A DNA stretch of 29,059 nt, taken from the IMG/VR virus record IMGVR_UViG_3300005468_000582, positions 1-29,059 of that record. One strand, 5' to 3'. Below are positions 1-8,855 of the stretch, piece by piece. The position numbers and the translations under genes are program-made. The notes beneath the pieces were generated by a model. That model searched no databases. It was not told the origin of the DNA and was given only the letters and a program-made list of their open reading frames with translations. Source of the DNA: a virus. Within the stretch, counting starts at the first letter, position 1; the number at the start of each line of letters is the position of its first letter.

Positions 1-297
1 CTAGATGACGCTGCCGCCCTCAAGGTTGATGTTGTTACCGTGCATGTGCAGGTTCCCCGACGTGATGTCCACCCGGCCGTTGACAGTGAACCCGTTAGCC
101 AACATGTCATTCAGCCGGCCATCCACCGCGTACGCCTTGGCGCACGCCTTCCCGCCCATCACCGCAGCGCCACCCAGCGCGGCCAAGGCTGCCAGCGCGG
201 CAGGGCGCACCGGCAGCGCCTCCCGCAGGCGGCTGCCCGCCAGGTACAGCACAGCGGCCGTGGCCGCCACCCCCAGCGCTCGTGCATTGCGGTGCAT
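1..297 (-). CDS. 98-aa protein with two hydrophobic helices and a beta-repeat tail
   Basis: The ATG at 297 has a near-perfect AGGAGG 7 nt upstream, and the stop TAG is at positions 1-3, so the gene is complete. Residues about 8-23 (LGVAATAAVLYLAGSR) and 32-50 (PAALAALAALGGAAVMGG) are hydrophobic, like two membrane helices. The last 35 residues read ANGFTVNGRVDITSGNLH and then MHGNNINLEGGSVI, resembling the beta-strand ladder that opens many tail fibres. The mixture is odd: membrane-like head, fibre-like tail. It may be a membrane-associated tail assembly or lysis factor, or a fibre N-terminal piece separated from its body by a stop. Family unknown. Confidence 0.7.
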   Translation of the reverse strand: MHRNARALGVAATAAVLYLAGSRLREALPVRPAALAALAALGGAAVMGGKACAKAYAVDGRLNDMLANGFTVNGRVDITSGNLHMHGNNINLEGGSVI

Positions 298-306
298 GGC
301 ATCCTC

Positions 307-1452
307 CTAGATGTGCGTGCCTTTCAGGCCGAACGGGTCACCCGGGCCGTGGTGAAAATCGGTTCGCACCCCGGCCAGCGTGGTGAAATCGGTACGCACC
401 GACCCGAACGGGGTCACCTGCGCGGTGCCCGATTCCTCGTCGTAGCTGTACGCGCCCACCAGGAAAGTTACCGGCACCCCGGCGGACACCGCGCCGCCGT
501 AATCCGACACCAGCAGCCGCACCACTTCGCCCGCCTGCTCGGTGGCCAGGTTGACGCGGGAGCCCCGGGCAGTCAGGTACTGCCCGGGGGTGATCGTGAA
601 CGGGCCGCCGAACGCCGCCTGCTGGTACCTGTTGAGGACCCAGTTGCCCACCGCCTGCGCCTGCCCGGCGGTCTGGTTGCCGGCGTTGGAGATGTCTAGG
701 AACTGCTCGCTGCGGCCATACATGGCGATCATGGCCGCGTTGGTCACCGTGGTGGTGTTGTACGTCGCGCCGCCGCTGGAGTCGGTGGAGACCTGGTACC
801 GCAGCGTGATGGCGTTGACGACGCCGCCTATGGTGCGCGCCACCGGCCCGGTGGCCACCAGCAGCCGGGTAGGCGTCACCGGGGCCACCGGCACGGTGAT
901 GAACCCCAGCACGTTGCCCCCCGCCGTGCACTTCACCTGCCAGGTGAGGCCGCCGCGCGAGCACAGCAGGTTAAGCACGTCCGCGATTTTCAGCGAGGCG
1001 TTGTCCGGTACCTGCCCCATCCACGCGCCGCTGGGCGGCGGGTTAAACCCGGGATTGACCCACCGCATGCCCCGGCTGATGGCCTGGTCCACCGCATCGC
1101 TGGGCGCGGCCCCGCTGGCCCACGTGGCCGTCCAGATCGCATTGAACTGCTGCCCGAACGCCCCCGCGCCGTGGGCCACCACCTGCCACCCGTCGCCGCC
1201 CGGCGTCGGCTCGTCAAGCTGCCCATCCCACACCGGCCGCACCCCGGCGTACGCCTTGACCCGGCGGCCAGCCTGGATGGCCACCGGCCTACCGGCCGTG
1301 GTGGTTTGCAGCACGCACGACAACTGGTCCGGGCCGCCCGGCACCGCGTGGGACAGGCTCAGGCCAGTGACGTGCCCCACCTGGCCCAGCCACATGGGGT
1401 TGCTGCCGTCAGGCGCACGGGTGACCACCTGCACGCTGGTGGGTATCGGCAT
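307..1452 (-). CDS. Minor tail protein, tail hub (gp27/Tal)-like
   Basis: This is a 381-aa protein. ATG 1452 is chosen because GAGGT lies 5 nt upstream and it begins 2 bp after the giant gene's stop; a GTG at 1479 would overlap that gene. The sequence is beta-rich, with segments typical of hub proteins that follow Dit: LGQVGHVTGLSLSHAVPGGPDQLSCVLQ, a VRPVWDGQLDEP strand, GWQVVAHGAGAF, then IADVLNLLCSRGGLTWQV, and a late MYGRSEQFLDISNAGNQTAGQAQAVGNWVLNR helix, as in gp27-like hub proteins. There is no peptidase domain. It would form the central hub closing the tail tube and hold the receptor-binding parts. The stop overlaps the binding site of the next gene. Confidence 0.8.
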   Translation of the reverse strand: MPIPTSVQVVTRAPDGSNPMWLGQVGHVTGLSLSHAVPGGPDQLSCVLQTTTAGRPVAIQAGRRVKAYAGVRPVWDGQLDEPTPGGDGWQVVAHGAGAFGQQFNAIWTATWASGAAPSDAVDQAISRGMRWVNPGFNPPPSGAWMGQVPDNASLKIADVLNLLCSRGGLTWQVKCTAGGNVLGFITVPVAPVTPTRLLVATGPVARTIGGVVNAITLRYQVSTDSSGGATYNTTTVTNAAMIAMYGRSEQFLDISNAGNQTAGQAQAVGNWVLNRYQQAAFGGPFTITPGQYLTARGSRVNLATEQAGEVVRLLVSDYGGAVSAGVPVTFLVGAYSYDEESGTAQVTPFGSVRTDFTTLAGVRTDFHHGPGDPFGLKGTHI

Positions 1453-1454
1453 GG

Positions 1455-4400
1455 CTACCTCAGCCTGTCCAGCCACCACCGTGGCAGGTACGTGGCGAAC
1501 ATGGCCGGCACCCCGGTGGGCGCGTACACCAGCACCCAGTTGTCCCCCGGCTCCACGCTCAGCGGCGGCCCGCTCACAATCGTGTCGTCCAGAATCGAGG
1601 ACGCCGCGTCACGGTCGGTGTAGGAGCCGAGCACCGGCCCCAGCGCCCGGTTGGCGTCGGGGCTGTCGATGAACACGTTTTGATACCCCGGCGCGGTGCC
1701 ATTCAGGTACACCGTGCTGCCCTCGGTGTCCAGCAACAGCACGTCGTAGAAGCGGTCGCTGGTGTTGGTGCTGGTCAGCGTCAGGGTGTAGGTGGCGTCG
1801 GCCTGGTCCGGGGCCAGGTCGCGCACCGGCAGGGTGATGTCACCGAGCACCACCATGCCGTTGGCCGCGTCGTTGTTCGGGGTGAACGACCGGGCCACGC
1901 TGTTGGTAGAGATGCGGCCCACGCCGCTGGCTGGCGGGCTGCCGCTCGCCCCGTCGTACTGCTTCACCTGCACCGTCAGGGTGCGGCTGGACCCCGGGCT
2001 GGCCCAGCCCGCGAACCCTTGCGCTGCCACTACCACCGTGTACGTGCCACGGAACGACGGCTGCACCCCCGCCGCGTACGACACCACCGGGTACTCAGTG
2101 GTGCCATCCGGCACGTCACTGCCAGTGCCGAACACGTTGACCAGCGGCTGCAACGTGCCCGGCGCGTCCGGGCTGGCCCGGTGCACCACCAGCGCCTGCA
2201 ACGGGATACCCGTCGTCACCCCATAGGTGATCTTGATACGGCCAGGTGCGCCCGTGCCGCCCGCAGACTGCGCGTCACCCCCGCCGCCACCGCCGCCGGG
2301 GTTCTGCCTGGGCGTGCCGCCAGGGCCGCCCTGGGTGCCGCCCGTGCCGCCAGGGCCGCCACCAGCCACGGCCACGCCACCAGAGCCAGGCGACTTGTCA
2401 CCCGCCACCTGGCCGTCACGGCCAGCCTGGAATTGGCCACCGGACCCGCCGCCGCCCGCGCCGTTGGACCGGCTGCGGTTCGTCGGCTCGGGCGGCCCCC
2501 CGTCGCCGCCGTCAAAGTGGATCGTGTTGGAGGAGCCGGTGCCGCCCTTGGAGCCGGTGCTGTTGTGCAGGCCGCCCTTGAGGCCGCCCAGGCCGGGGTT
2601 AGCCACCACCGACTTGGTACCGGCAGTGATCGTGGATTGATTGCCCGGTTGCCCAGGGTTGCCTATGCCGCCGCCGCTGCCCGGCTGCCCCACGTTGTAT
2701 GCCACGTTGGACCCGGGCGACACCGGCAGGTTGGGCTCACACGCATATTCCCCACCCGGGCCGCCGCCGCCGCCCAGGCCGTTATCGCCGCCGCCGCCAC
2801 CAGCCCCGGACGCCCAGGTCTCTGCTTTGATCGCGGTCGTGGACGCTGGCACCGGCCAGTTCCCCGACCCCGGGCTGTCCGATAGGAACACCTGCTGCAC
2901 CGTCGCCGGCCCCGGCTGCACCTGGATGTTGAGTGGTGCCCGCGCGGTGCCGATGATGCCGCGTAGCTGGTACACCGCGCCGCGCTGCGCAGGCGCGCCC
3001 ACGGCGGCGCTGGACGCTTCCAGCCCGGCCAGGTAGCACTCTGCTTGCAGGATGCGCGACCCGTTGTCGCTGTCAGTGGTGTTCCACAATTTGATGCTGT
3101 AGGACGCCACGGCTGTTACGTCAAAATCGGTGGTCAACGGCATGGCCGCGCTCACCCGCGTCCATGACGGCTGGGCGGGCAGGCCCGAGCACGCACACTT
3201 CACCGTGGCCGACAGCCGCACCGTGGTGCCGTTGGTGTCGGTCAACTGGATGTCAGCGGTCACCTTGCCGCCGTGCCAGACGTGGTACTGGTCGGCGGTG
3301 GTGCCAAGCCCAACCCAGAAGCTGACCTTGGGCCGCAGCCCCATGTTTACCGGGGCGGCCAGGCCGTGGGTATAGTGCGGGCGGTCACGCCACCGCCGCG
3401 ACCAGTGCGCGGAGAAACTGCCCACCGCCGCCTGGCTGGACCTGTTCCACTGTCCCGGGTCGTTGGCGCTGGACACCTGCACGAAGTTGTCCAAGGTCAC
3501 CGGGTCCGCTGGCGGTGACCAGTTCCCTGACGGGGCGGCGAACGCCACCGTTTCCAGGTCGTTGCTGCGGCCATACGGCTGCGCCTGGAAGGTGATGTCC
3601 ATGGTGCAAAGCAGCGACTTGTCTTTGATCAGGGAGTAGTCATAGGTGGTGGCCGCGGCGCGGAAGCAGTCAAACACCACCGGCAGCCCGTTGGCCCGCG
3701 CCCACGTCAGCTCCCACTGCTCGCCGTCGATGGCCTGCCATAGCGCTTCGCGGGCTGCGGCCAGCAGACTGCGGTCATCTTCCGGGCTGCCGCTGGCCGG
3801 CACCTGGATGACGATCGGCAGGACCATGGTGCGGTTGGAGGCCCGCTTGCCCTTGGGCTGCTCGCCATCCAGTGACAGGGCGGCCACCACGTCCTGCACC
3901 GGCTGTGGCATACCCATGTCAAAATCAGGGCCGCCGGCCTTGCCCAGCCGGAAGATAGCCCCCGGGCACGCCGGGTGGTCACTGACCACCCCGCCGGCTA
4001 GTAGCTCAAACTGGCCCGCCACCACCAGCGAATCAGCCGGGGCGGCGGGGCTGGCCGGTGCGTTCACCACCAGCACCAGCGACGCGGTGTCGGTGCCGCC
4101 GCCCGCGTCGGTTATCAGGATCTGGAAGGTGTATGCCCCGGCGGTGGTGGGCGTGCCCGCCAGGATGCCCGTCACCGAGTCCAAGGTGATGCCATCCGGC
4201 AGGACGCCCGTGGGCTGCGCCCATGCGTAGTCAGGCAGTCCCCCGGCGGCCCCCAGCGGGAAGGAATACGACGTGCCCACCACGCCAGGGGGCAATGTGT
4301 TGGTGGTGATCGTCACCTGCGGCTGGATGGTGATGGTCAGCGTGGTGCGGTCGGTGCTGCCGTTGGCGTCGGTCACCATCACGTCGAAGGTGTAGGTGCC

Positions 4401-7400
4401 CTCCACGGTGGCGGTGCCGCTGATCACGCCACTACTGGACAGGGACAGGCCGGGCGGCAGCGTGCCGCTGGGCTGCGTCCAGGTGAACGGGGACACGCCA
4501 CCGGCCAGCGCCAGGGTGGCCGAGTAGGGGGCAAGCTCCCCCACCGCGCCGTCAGGCAAGCTGGTAGTAGTGATGTTCACTCCCCCGGACACCACGATGG
4601 TGTACAGCGGCGAGTACCCCATGTTGCCTAGCGAGTCGGTGGCCAGCACCCGGAAGGTGTAGGTGCCCGCCGCCGTGGGCGTGCCGGTGATGGTGCCCGC
4701 GCTCACGGTCAGCCCCGGCGGCAGGGTGCCGCTCCACAACGACCAGCCGTAGGACGTGGCCCCAGATAGCAGGTCCGCCCACTCCTGGAAAGGCGGGATG
4801 CGCGGGTCGGTGGTGCCCGTCCACTCCGGGTTAAAACCGATCGGGCTGGACAGTTGCCCGGTGCCGTCAGCGTTACAGTTCGCGGTCCACCAGTTGATCG
4901 TGCGCGGCCCCGCCCCGGCGGCCTGCCGGCCCACCGTCCAGTCACGCACGAAGTGCATATAGGTGGTCGAGTTGGCAACCGTACAGTGGTTGGCGGGCAG
5001 CGGTATCTGGGCGGACGGGTTGGAGCCAACCTCGTTGAGGGCCAGGTTGATACCGGCGGCGTCAGCCAGCGACACCATGCTGTCGCCAAAGCTGTCAACG
5101 GTCTCGGGCCGCACCCCCGCCCGGAACACAGACTCGTAGTAGTCCAAGGCCATCAGGTCGATGCGGGGCAGGCCGGCCTTGGCCGCGCCCACGCCGTAGG
5201 TGGGGCCGATGCCCATGGCCGCCTTGCACCAGGTGGGGTTGGCGCTGCCGGTGTGCCCCTGGATGTTGATGCACAGCTTGAACGTGACGCCGCCGTGCAC
5301 GGTGTTGACGACCCCGCCGTAGGTGCGCAGCATGTTGTTCCACTGCTGGAGCGAGATGTTGTTTCCGGGCTCCTGCCACAGCACAATCTCACAGTTGGTG
5401 GCGGTGAAACCCATGCCGGCGATGGTGGTCAGGAAGCTGGCCAGCGATGTCTTATCCGCCGCCGCCGCCGAGGCCACGGGGCCGCTGGCTGAGTAGTCCG
5501 AGCCCAGCGGGTAGTCCGCGTCCGCACCCACGGTCGGCTGCAAGCAGAAGATCACATATGTGCCGTTGGCCCGGTAGGTGGCCAGTTCGTTGAGGCTGGT
5601 GTTCCAGGCGTTGGCGCCGGTGAACCAGAACTTCTTGGTGCTCGGCGGGTGGTTGCCGGGGCCGTACCGGGACACCTTGGCGATGCACGCCGCATCAGCC
5701 ACGGCCATGGTCGCCCAGCCTTGCTGCTGGGCGAAACACCCGGTATTGAACGCCGACGTGGGCACTGTCAGGCCCACCTTGGCGCCGGTGCCTGTGGTGA
5801 ACGGGGTGCCGCCGCTGGCAGCAAGCAGCAGGTTGTACGGGGTGCCAACGTTGCCGGCGGGGGCACTGGCCGTGGTCACCTGGATTGGCGAGCAGAACAT
5901 GGTGACCAGCGTCTGCGCCCACGAGGTCATGGTGCCCGTGCCCAGCGTGAAGCTGTCAGTAAAGGTCTCGGTGCCCGCCGGGACGACCTGTTCTGTCAGG
6001 TGGAATGCGTTGGGCTGGTTGGCGGCGGAGCCGTCGTTGGTCCACCCGCCCGGCGTGGTCCACGACTGACCGGTGGGGGTGTTGGAATGCCACGTCGAGG
6101 TGTCGGCGAAAGCCACGCCGCCGGTGACCCGCGCTGCCGCGCCCCCGGTGGTCGGCCCCGGTGTCGAGCTGGATGCGAGTGTCGAGCTGGTGCCTACCCG
6201 GTCCACGTACTGGAACGGCTGCGCCGAGGAGTGCTCGTGCAGTCGGCCACGCACGTCGGCGGAACTGTTGGAGTAGGTGAACACCGCGCCGGTGCCGGTG
6301 CTGGCCCCGATGCCCGCCGAGCAGCGACGGAACTGCCACGTTTGCGCCCTGGCCTGGCTGGTGGTGTTGCCGGACAGGCTTTCCGCGACCAGTTCCCAGT
6401 TGCTGTTAGGCGGCGTGACCGTCATTGAACAGTCGTTCATCGACAGTCTGACCGTGAGCAGGTTGTTCAGCGTGGACCCAACACTGGTGGCAGAGAACCA
6501 GGCGTTGATCGAGCCGGCCGCGCCGACCAGGTTGTTTGACTGCTGCACCAGCGTGAACGACCCGCCAGCACCCGCACCGAGGACGAGCGTTTCGGCGATG
6601 TTGCTACCGGAGGCGTACAGCCTTCCGCTGGCCCCACCTTGATCCCACCGCAGGTGCTCGGTGGTGTTGTCCAACTGGCCGAACTCGGCCCCGCCCAGCG
6701 CCGACCAGGTGTTGCCATTGTCGGTGGACTGCCACGCCAACTGCCCCGTGCCGGTGTCGGTGGTGGTGGCCACAAACAGCGCGTCCGTGGGGCGGAACCG
6801 GATCGCGCCACAGTTCGGCAACGTCGAAACCAGCGTGTTGCCAAGGGTGCCCACGCCGTCCGCGTTGGTGAACTTGCGCAGGTTGCCGTTGTAGCTGATC
6901 CACACTTCGCCCGGGTTGAGCGGGTGCGCGGCTATTTCGCTGCTGTTGGCCGACCCGCTGCTGTAGGCGGTGGAGATCGTGGACCAGGTGACGCCGTAAT
7001 CGGTGCTGGCATACACCCCGGTTTTGGGATCAAAGCAGTAGACGACTGGCGGCTGCCCGGTGCGGCCAGGGCCGATGTCGAACCGGTAGTTGTAGCCGGG
7101 TGGCAGCAGCGTGGACGTGCCCACCGCGGTAGCCGCGCCTACCTGGGTCCACCCCTGGAAGACGCCGCCGGAGGTGACGTTGCGCCACAGCCCGCCGCCT
7201 TGGGCGGCCAAGGCCAGCAGCACCTTGTTGTTGCTGCCGTCGCGGAAGGTGGCCAGGCCCATGGGGGATTTGCCCCCGGTGGCCGTGGTCCAGCTTGGTG
7301 TGCCCGCTACGTTGGAGAACGGGCCAGGCGGCCAGGTGGCCCCGCCAGCGCCTTGCATCACCTGCCCGGCTTGCGGTGCCCGCCCGTATTTGTTTCCCAG

Positions 7401-8852
7401 GCCCAGGTACACCGTGGAATCCACCGGGTCCACGGCCACGGCGAAGGTCTGCGTGCTGCCAGGGATGCCGCTGCCGCTTTGCACGCTGGTCGAGGCGCTG
7501 GCCGCCACGCCGTCCTTCCAGAACAGCACCCCCCAGTCCGAGCTGCCGACCGCGCCCCACCCGGCGGTGTTGGGGTCGGTGGCCAGGCACCGGCCCAGGA
7601 ACTGGCGCATGCCCCCGGATGCCAGGAACCACGACGTGCCGCCGTTGACTGAGCGGTAGAACCCGGACACGCCCACCACGTACATCTTCTGGTGGGTGGC
7701 GTCGCCCGGGTCCCACATCACCTGCGGGTTCTGCCAGTTGGTCTGCCCCAGCTTGAAGTTGGTGCCGTCGTTCCACCACGTCTGCCCGCCCGGTGTGATG
7801 GTGGCCGTGGTCACGGTGCTGTTGGTGGCCAGGTTGGCCCGTGCGCTGACCGTCTTGGTGGCCTTGGTGACGGTGATCTGCGCCACGCACGTCTTGCTGG
7901 CGTCGGCCGGGCTGGAGCACGTCACCAGCACCAGGTGGTGCCCGGAGCCGTCGTCCACCACGTCCAGGCTCATCCAGATGCTGGCGGCGTTCAGCACCGG
8001 GCCTGGGGTGGTGCCGCCCTGGGTGCCTATGTTGATCCAGCTAGCGGACAGCGACAGGTCAGCGGTCTTGTCCGCCAGGTACACCCCATCCGTGCCGCAC
8101 GCCACGTAGATGAGGCCGCCCAGCACCTTGATGTCCTCGACCACCGCAACGTTCAGCCCGGCCTGCTTGACGAAGTTGGGCGTGCCGGTGGCGTGTGCGT
8201 TGGTGCACTTCCAGAAGCCACCGAAGCCACGGCTGCCCCCGGTGTCGTTGTGCTCGATGAACCCGGCGTACATGGTGGTGTGCTGGTCCGGGTCTTGCGC
8301 CAAGGCCCGCGCGTAGTAGTTGGACCCCGGCGCGCTGCTGTTCATGTTGGCCGTGGTCGGGAACGTGACGCCGTTGTCCGGGCTGCGCTTGATGCCCTGC
8401 TTGTAGGTGGCCGCCCACAAGAAGTCACTGGTGGTGCCGGCCACGTCGTCCTCTACCAGCAGCCGCCCCACCGGCCGCTGCCAGTTCAGGCTGGGGATCG
8501 GGTCGGCGCTGTTGGCCCCGTTCGCCGCCCACGTCACGCTGCTGTTGACCAGCGTCCAGTGCAGCCCGTCATCGGTGCTCTTTAGCAGCCCATCCCCGGT
8601 GCCCATGTAGGTGGTGCCAGGCACCAGCACCGAGGAGAGGATGCACGCGATCTGGTTGTAGTTGGCCGACGCGCCCAGGCCCACGTTGCGGCTGGAGATG
8701 TTGTTACCGAGGGTTGCGCTGCCCGGGTCGAAGTAGAACCCCTGGGTATCGGAGCCGATGTACAGCTTGCCGGTGCTGGGGGAGACGGTGCCGATGTCCA
8801 GGCACTGGGCCAGGCCGCCGCCGTAGAACCCCAGTGGTGCCCATGCCGCCAT
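1455..8852 (-). CDS. Giant composite distal-tail protein with propeller, GH-like, Ig-like and glycine-rich domains
   Basis: This is a 2465-aa protein from an ATG with GGAGG about 8 nt upstream, 3 bp after the tape measure stop. Residues about 1-770: beta-propeller with five Asp-box motifs (near 92, 157, 401, 616, 709; for example STDDGLHW). About 770-990: beta-sandwich. About 990-1425: Ig-like (He_PIG-type) domain split by a glycoside-hydrolase-like insert at about 1026-1365, with candidate catalytic Glu1161 (LWQEPGN) and Glu1274 (LNEVGSN). About 1426-1600: two intact Ig-like domains (GTLPPGLSLSSSGVISGTA and similar). About 1605-1775: distal tail (Dit)-type core (FELLAGGVVSDHP, MDITFQAQPYG). 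About 1785-1950: jelly-roll-like. About 2013-2208: glycine-rich tract. About 2209-2465: tail-protein C-terminus. Position after the tape measure fits Dit, which is normally far shorter. It is a probable host-binding and polysaccharide-acting tail tip. Confidence 0.88.
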   Translation of the reverse strand: MAAWAPLGFYGGGLAQCLDIGTVSPSTGKLYIGSDTQGFYFDPGSATLGNNISSRNVGLGASANYNQIACILSSVLVPGTTYMGTGDGLLKSTDDGLHWTLVNSSVTWAANGANSADPIPSLNWQRPVGRLLVEDDVAGTTSDFLWAATYKQGIKRSPDNGVTFPTTANMNSSAPGSNYYARALAQDPDQHTTMYAGFIEHNDTGGSRGFGGFWKCTNAHATGTPNFVKQAGLNVAVVEDIKVLGGLIYVACGTDGVYLADKTADLSLSASWINIGTQGGTTPGPVLNAASIWMSLDVVDDGSGHHLVLVTCSSPADASKTCVAQITVTKATKTVSARANLATNSTVTTATITPGGQTWWNDGTNFKLGQTNWQNPQVMWDPGDATHQKMYVVGVSGFYRSVNGGTSWFLASGGMRQFLGRCLATDPNTAGWGAVGSSDWGVLFWKDGVAASASTSVQSGSGIPGSTQTFAVAVDPVDSTVYLGLGNKYGRAPQAGQVMQGAGGATWPPGPFSNVAGTPSWTTATGGKSPMGLATFRDGSNNKVLLALAAQGGGLWRNVTSGGVFQGWTQVGAATAVGTSTLLPPGYNYRFDIGPGRTGQPPVVYCFDPKTGVYASTDYGVTWSTISTAYSSGSANSSEIAAHPLNPGEVWISYNGNLRKFTNADGVGTLGNTLVSTLPNCGAIRFRPTDALFVATTTDTGTGQLAWQSTDNGNTWSALGGAEFGQLDNTTEHLRWDQGGASGRLYASGSNIAETLVLGAGAGGSFTLVQQSNNLVGAAGSINAWFSATSVGSTLNNLLTVRLSMNDCSMTVTPPNSNWELVAESLSGNTTSQARAQTWQFRRCSAGIGASTGTGAVFTYSNSSADVRGRLHEHSSAQPFQYVDRVGTSSTLASSSTPGPTTGGAAARVTGGVAFADTSTWHSNTPTGQSWTTPGGWTNDGSAANQPNAFHLTEQVVPAGTETFTDSFTLGTGTMTSWAQTLVTMFCSPIQVTTASAPAGNVGTPYNLLLAASGGTPFTTGTGAKVGLTVPTSAFNTGCFAQQQGWATMAVADAACIAKVSRYGPGNHPPSTKKFWFTGANAWNTSLNELATYRANGTYVIFCLQPTVGADADYPLGSDYSASGPVASAAAADKTSLASFLTTIAGMGFTATNCEIVLWQEPGNNISLQQWNNMLRTYGGVVNTVHGGVTFKLCINIQGHTGSANPTWCKAAMGIGPTYGVGAAKAGLPRIDLMALDYYESVFRAGVRPETVDSFGDSMVSLADAAGINLALNEVGSNPSAQIPLPANHCTVANSTTYMHFVRDWTVGRQAAGAGPRTINWWTANCNADGTGQLSSPIGFNPEWTGTTDPRIPPFQEWADLLSGATSYGWSLWSGTLPPGLTVSAGTITGTPTAAGTYTFRVLATDSLGNMGYSPLYTIVVSGGVNITTTSLPDGAVGELAPYSATLALAGGVSPFTWTQPSGTLPPGLSLSSSGVISGTATVEGTYTFDVMVTDANGSTDRTTLTITIQPQVTITTNTLPPGVVGTSYSFPLGAAGGLPDYAWAQPTGVLPDGITLDSVTGILAGTPTTAGAYTFQILITDAGGGTDTASLVLVVNAPASPAAPADSLVVAGQFELLAGGVVSDHPACPGAIFRLGKAGGPDFDMGMPQPVQDVVAALSLDGEQPKGKRASNRTMVLPIVIQVPASGSPEDDRSLLAAAREALWQAIDGEQWELTWARANGLPVVFDCFRAAATTYDYSLIKDKSLLCTMDITFQAQPYGRSNDLETVAFAAPSGNWSPPADPVTLDNFVQVSSANDPGQWNRSSQAAVGSFSAHWSRRWRDRPHYTHGLAAPVNMGLRPKVSFWVGLGTTADQYHVWHGGKVTADIQLTDTNGTTVRLSATVKCACSGLPAQPSWTRVSAAMPLTTDFDVTAVASYSIKLWNTTDSDNGSRILQAECYLAGLEASSAAVGAPAQRGAVYQLRGIIGTARAPLNIQVQPGPATVQQVFLSDSPGSGNWPVPASTTAIKAETWASGAGGGGGDNGLGGGGGPGGEYACEPNLPVSPGSNVAYNVGQPGSGGGIGNPGQPGNQSTITAGTKSVVANPGLGGLKGGLHNSTGSKGGTGSSNTIHFDGGDGGPPEPTNRSRSNGAGGGGSGGQFQAGRDGQVAGDKSPGSGGVAVAGGGPGGTGGTQGGPGGTPRQNPGGGGGGGDAQSAGGTGAPGRIKITYGVTTGIPLQALVVHRASPDAPGTLQPLVNVFGTGSDVPDGTTEYPVVSYAAGVQPSFRGTYTVVVAAQGFAGWASPGSSRTLTVQVKQYDGASGSPPASGVGRISTNSVARSFTPNNDAANGMVVLGDITLPVRDLAPDQADATYTLTLTSTNTSDRFYDVLLLDTEGSTVYLNGTAPGYQNVFIDSPDANRALGPVLGSYTDRDAASSILDDTIVSGPPLSVEPGDNWVLVYAPTGVPAMFATYLPRWWLDRLR

Positions 8853-8855
8853 CCG

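Noticed and set aside
2260-2820. GCC/CCG microsatellite-like runs as a possible phase-variable or structural DNA element
   Set aside because: They are explained by the coding of a glycine-rich protein domain; units are irregular rather than true tandem repeats.
1680-2885. 401-codon plus-strand frame opposite the glycine-rich tract
   Set aside because: Arises from the GGC/GCC-rich sequence; Ala/Arg-rich translation with no recognisable domain.
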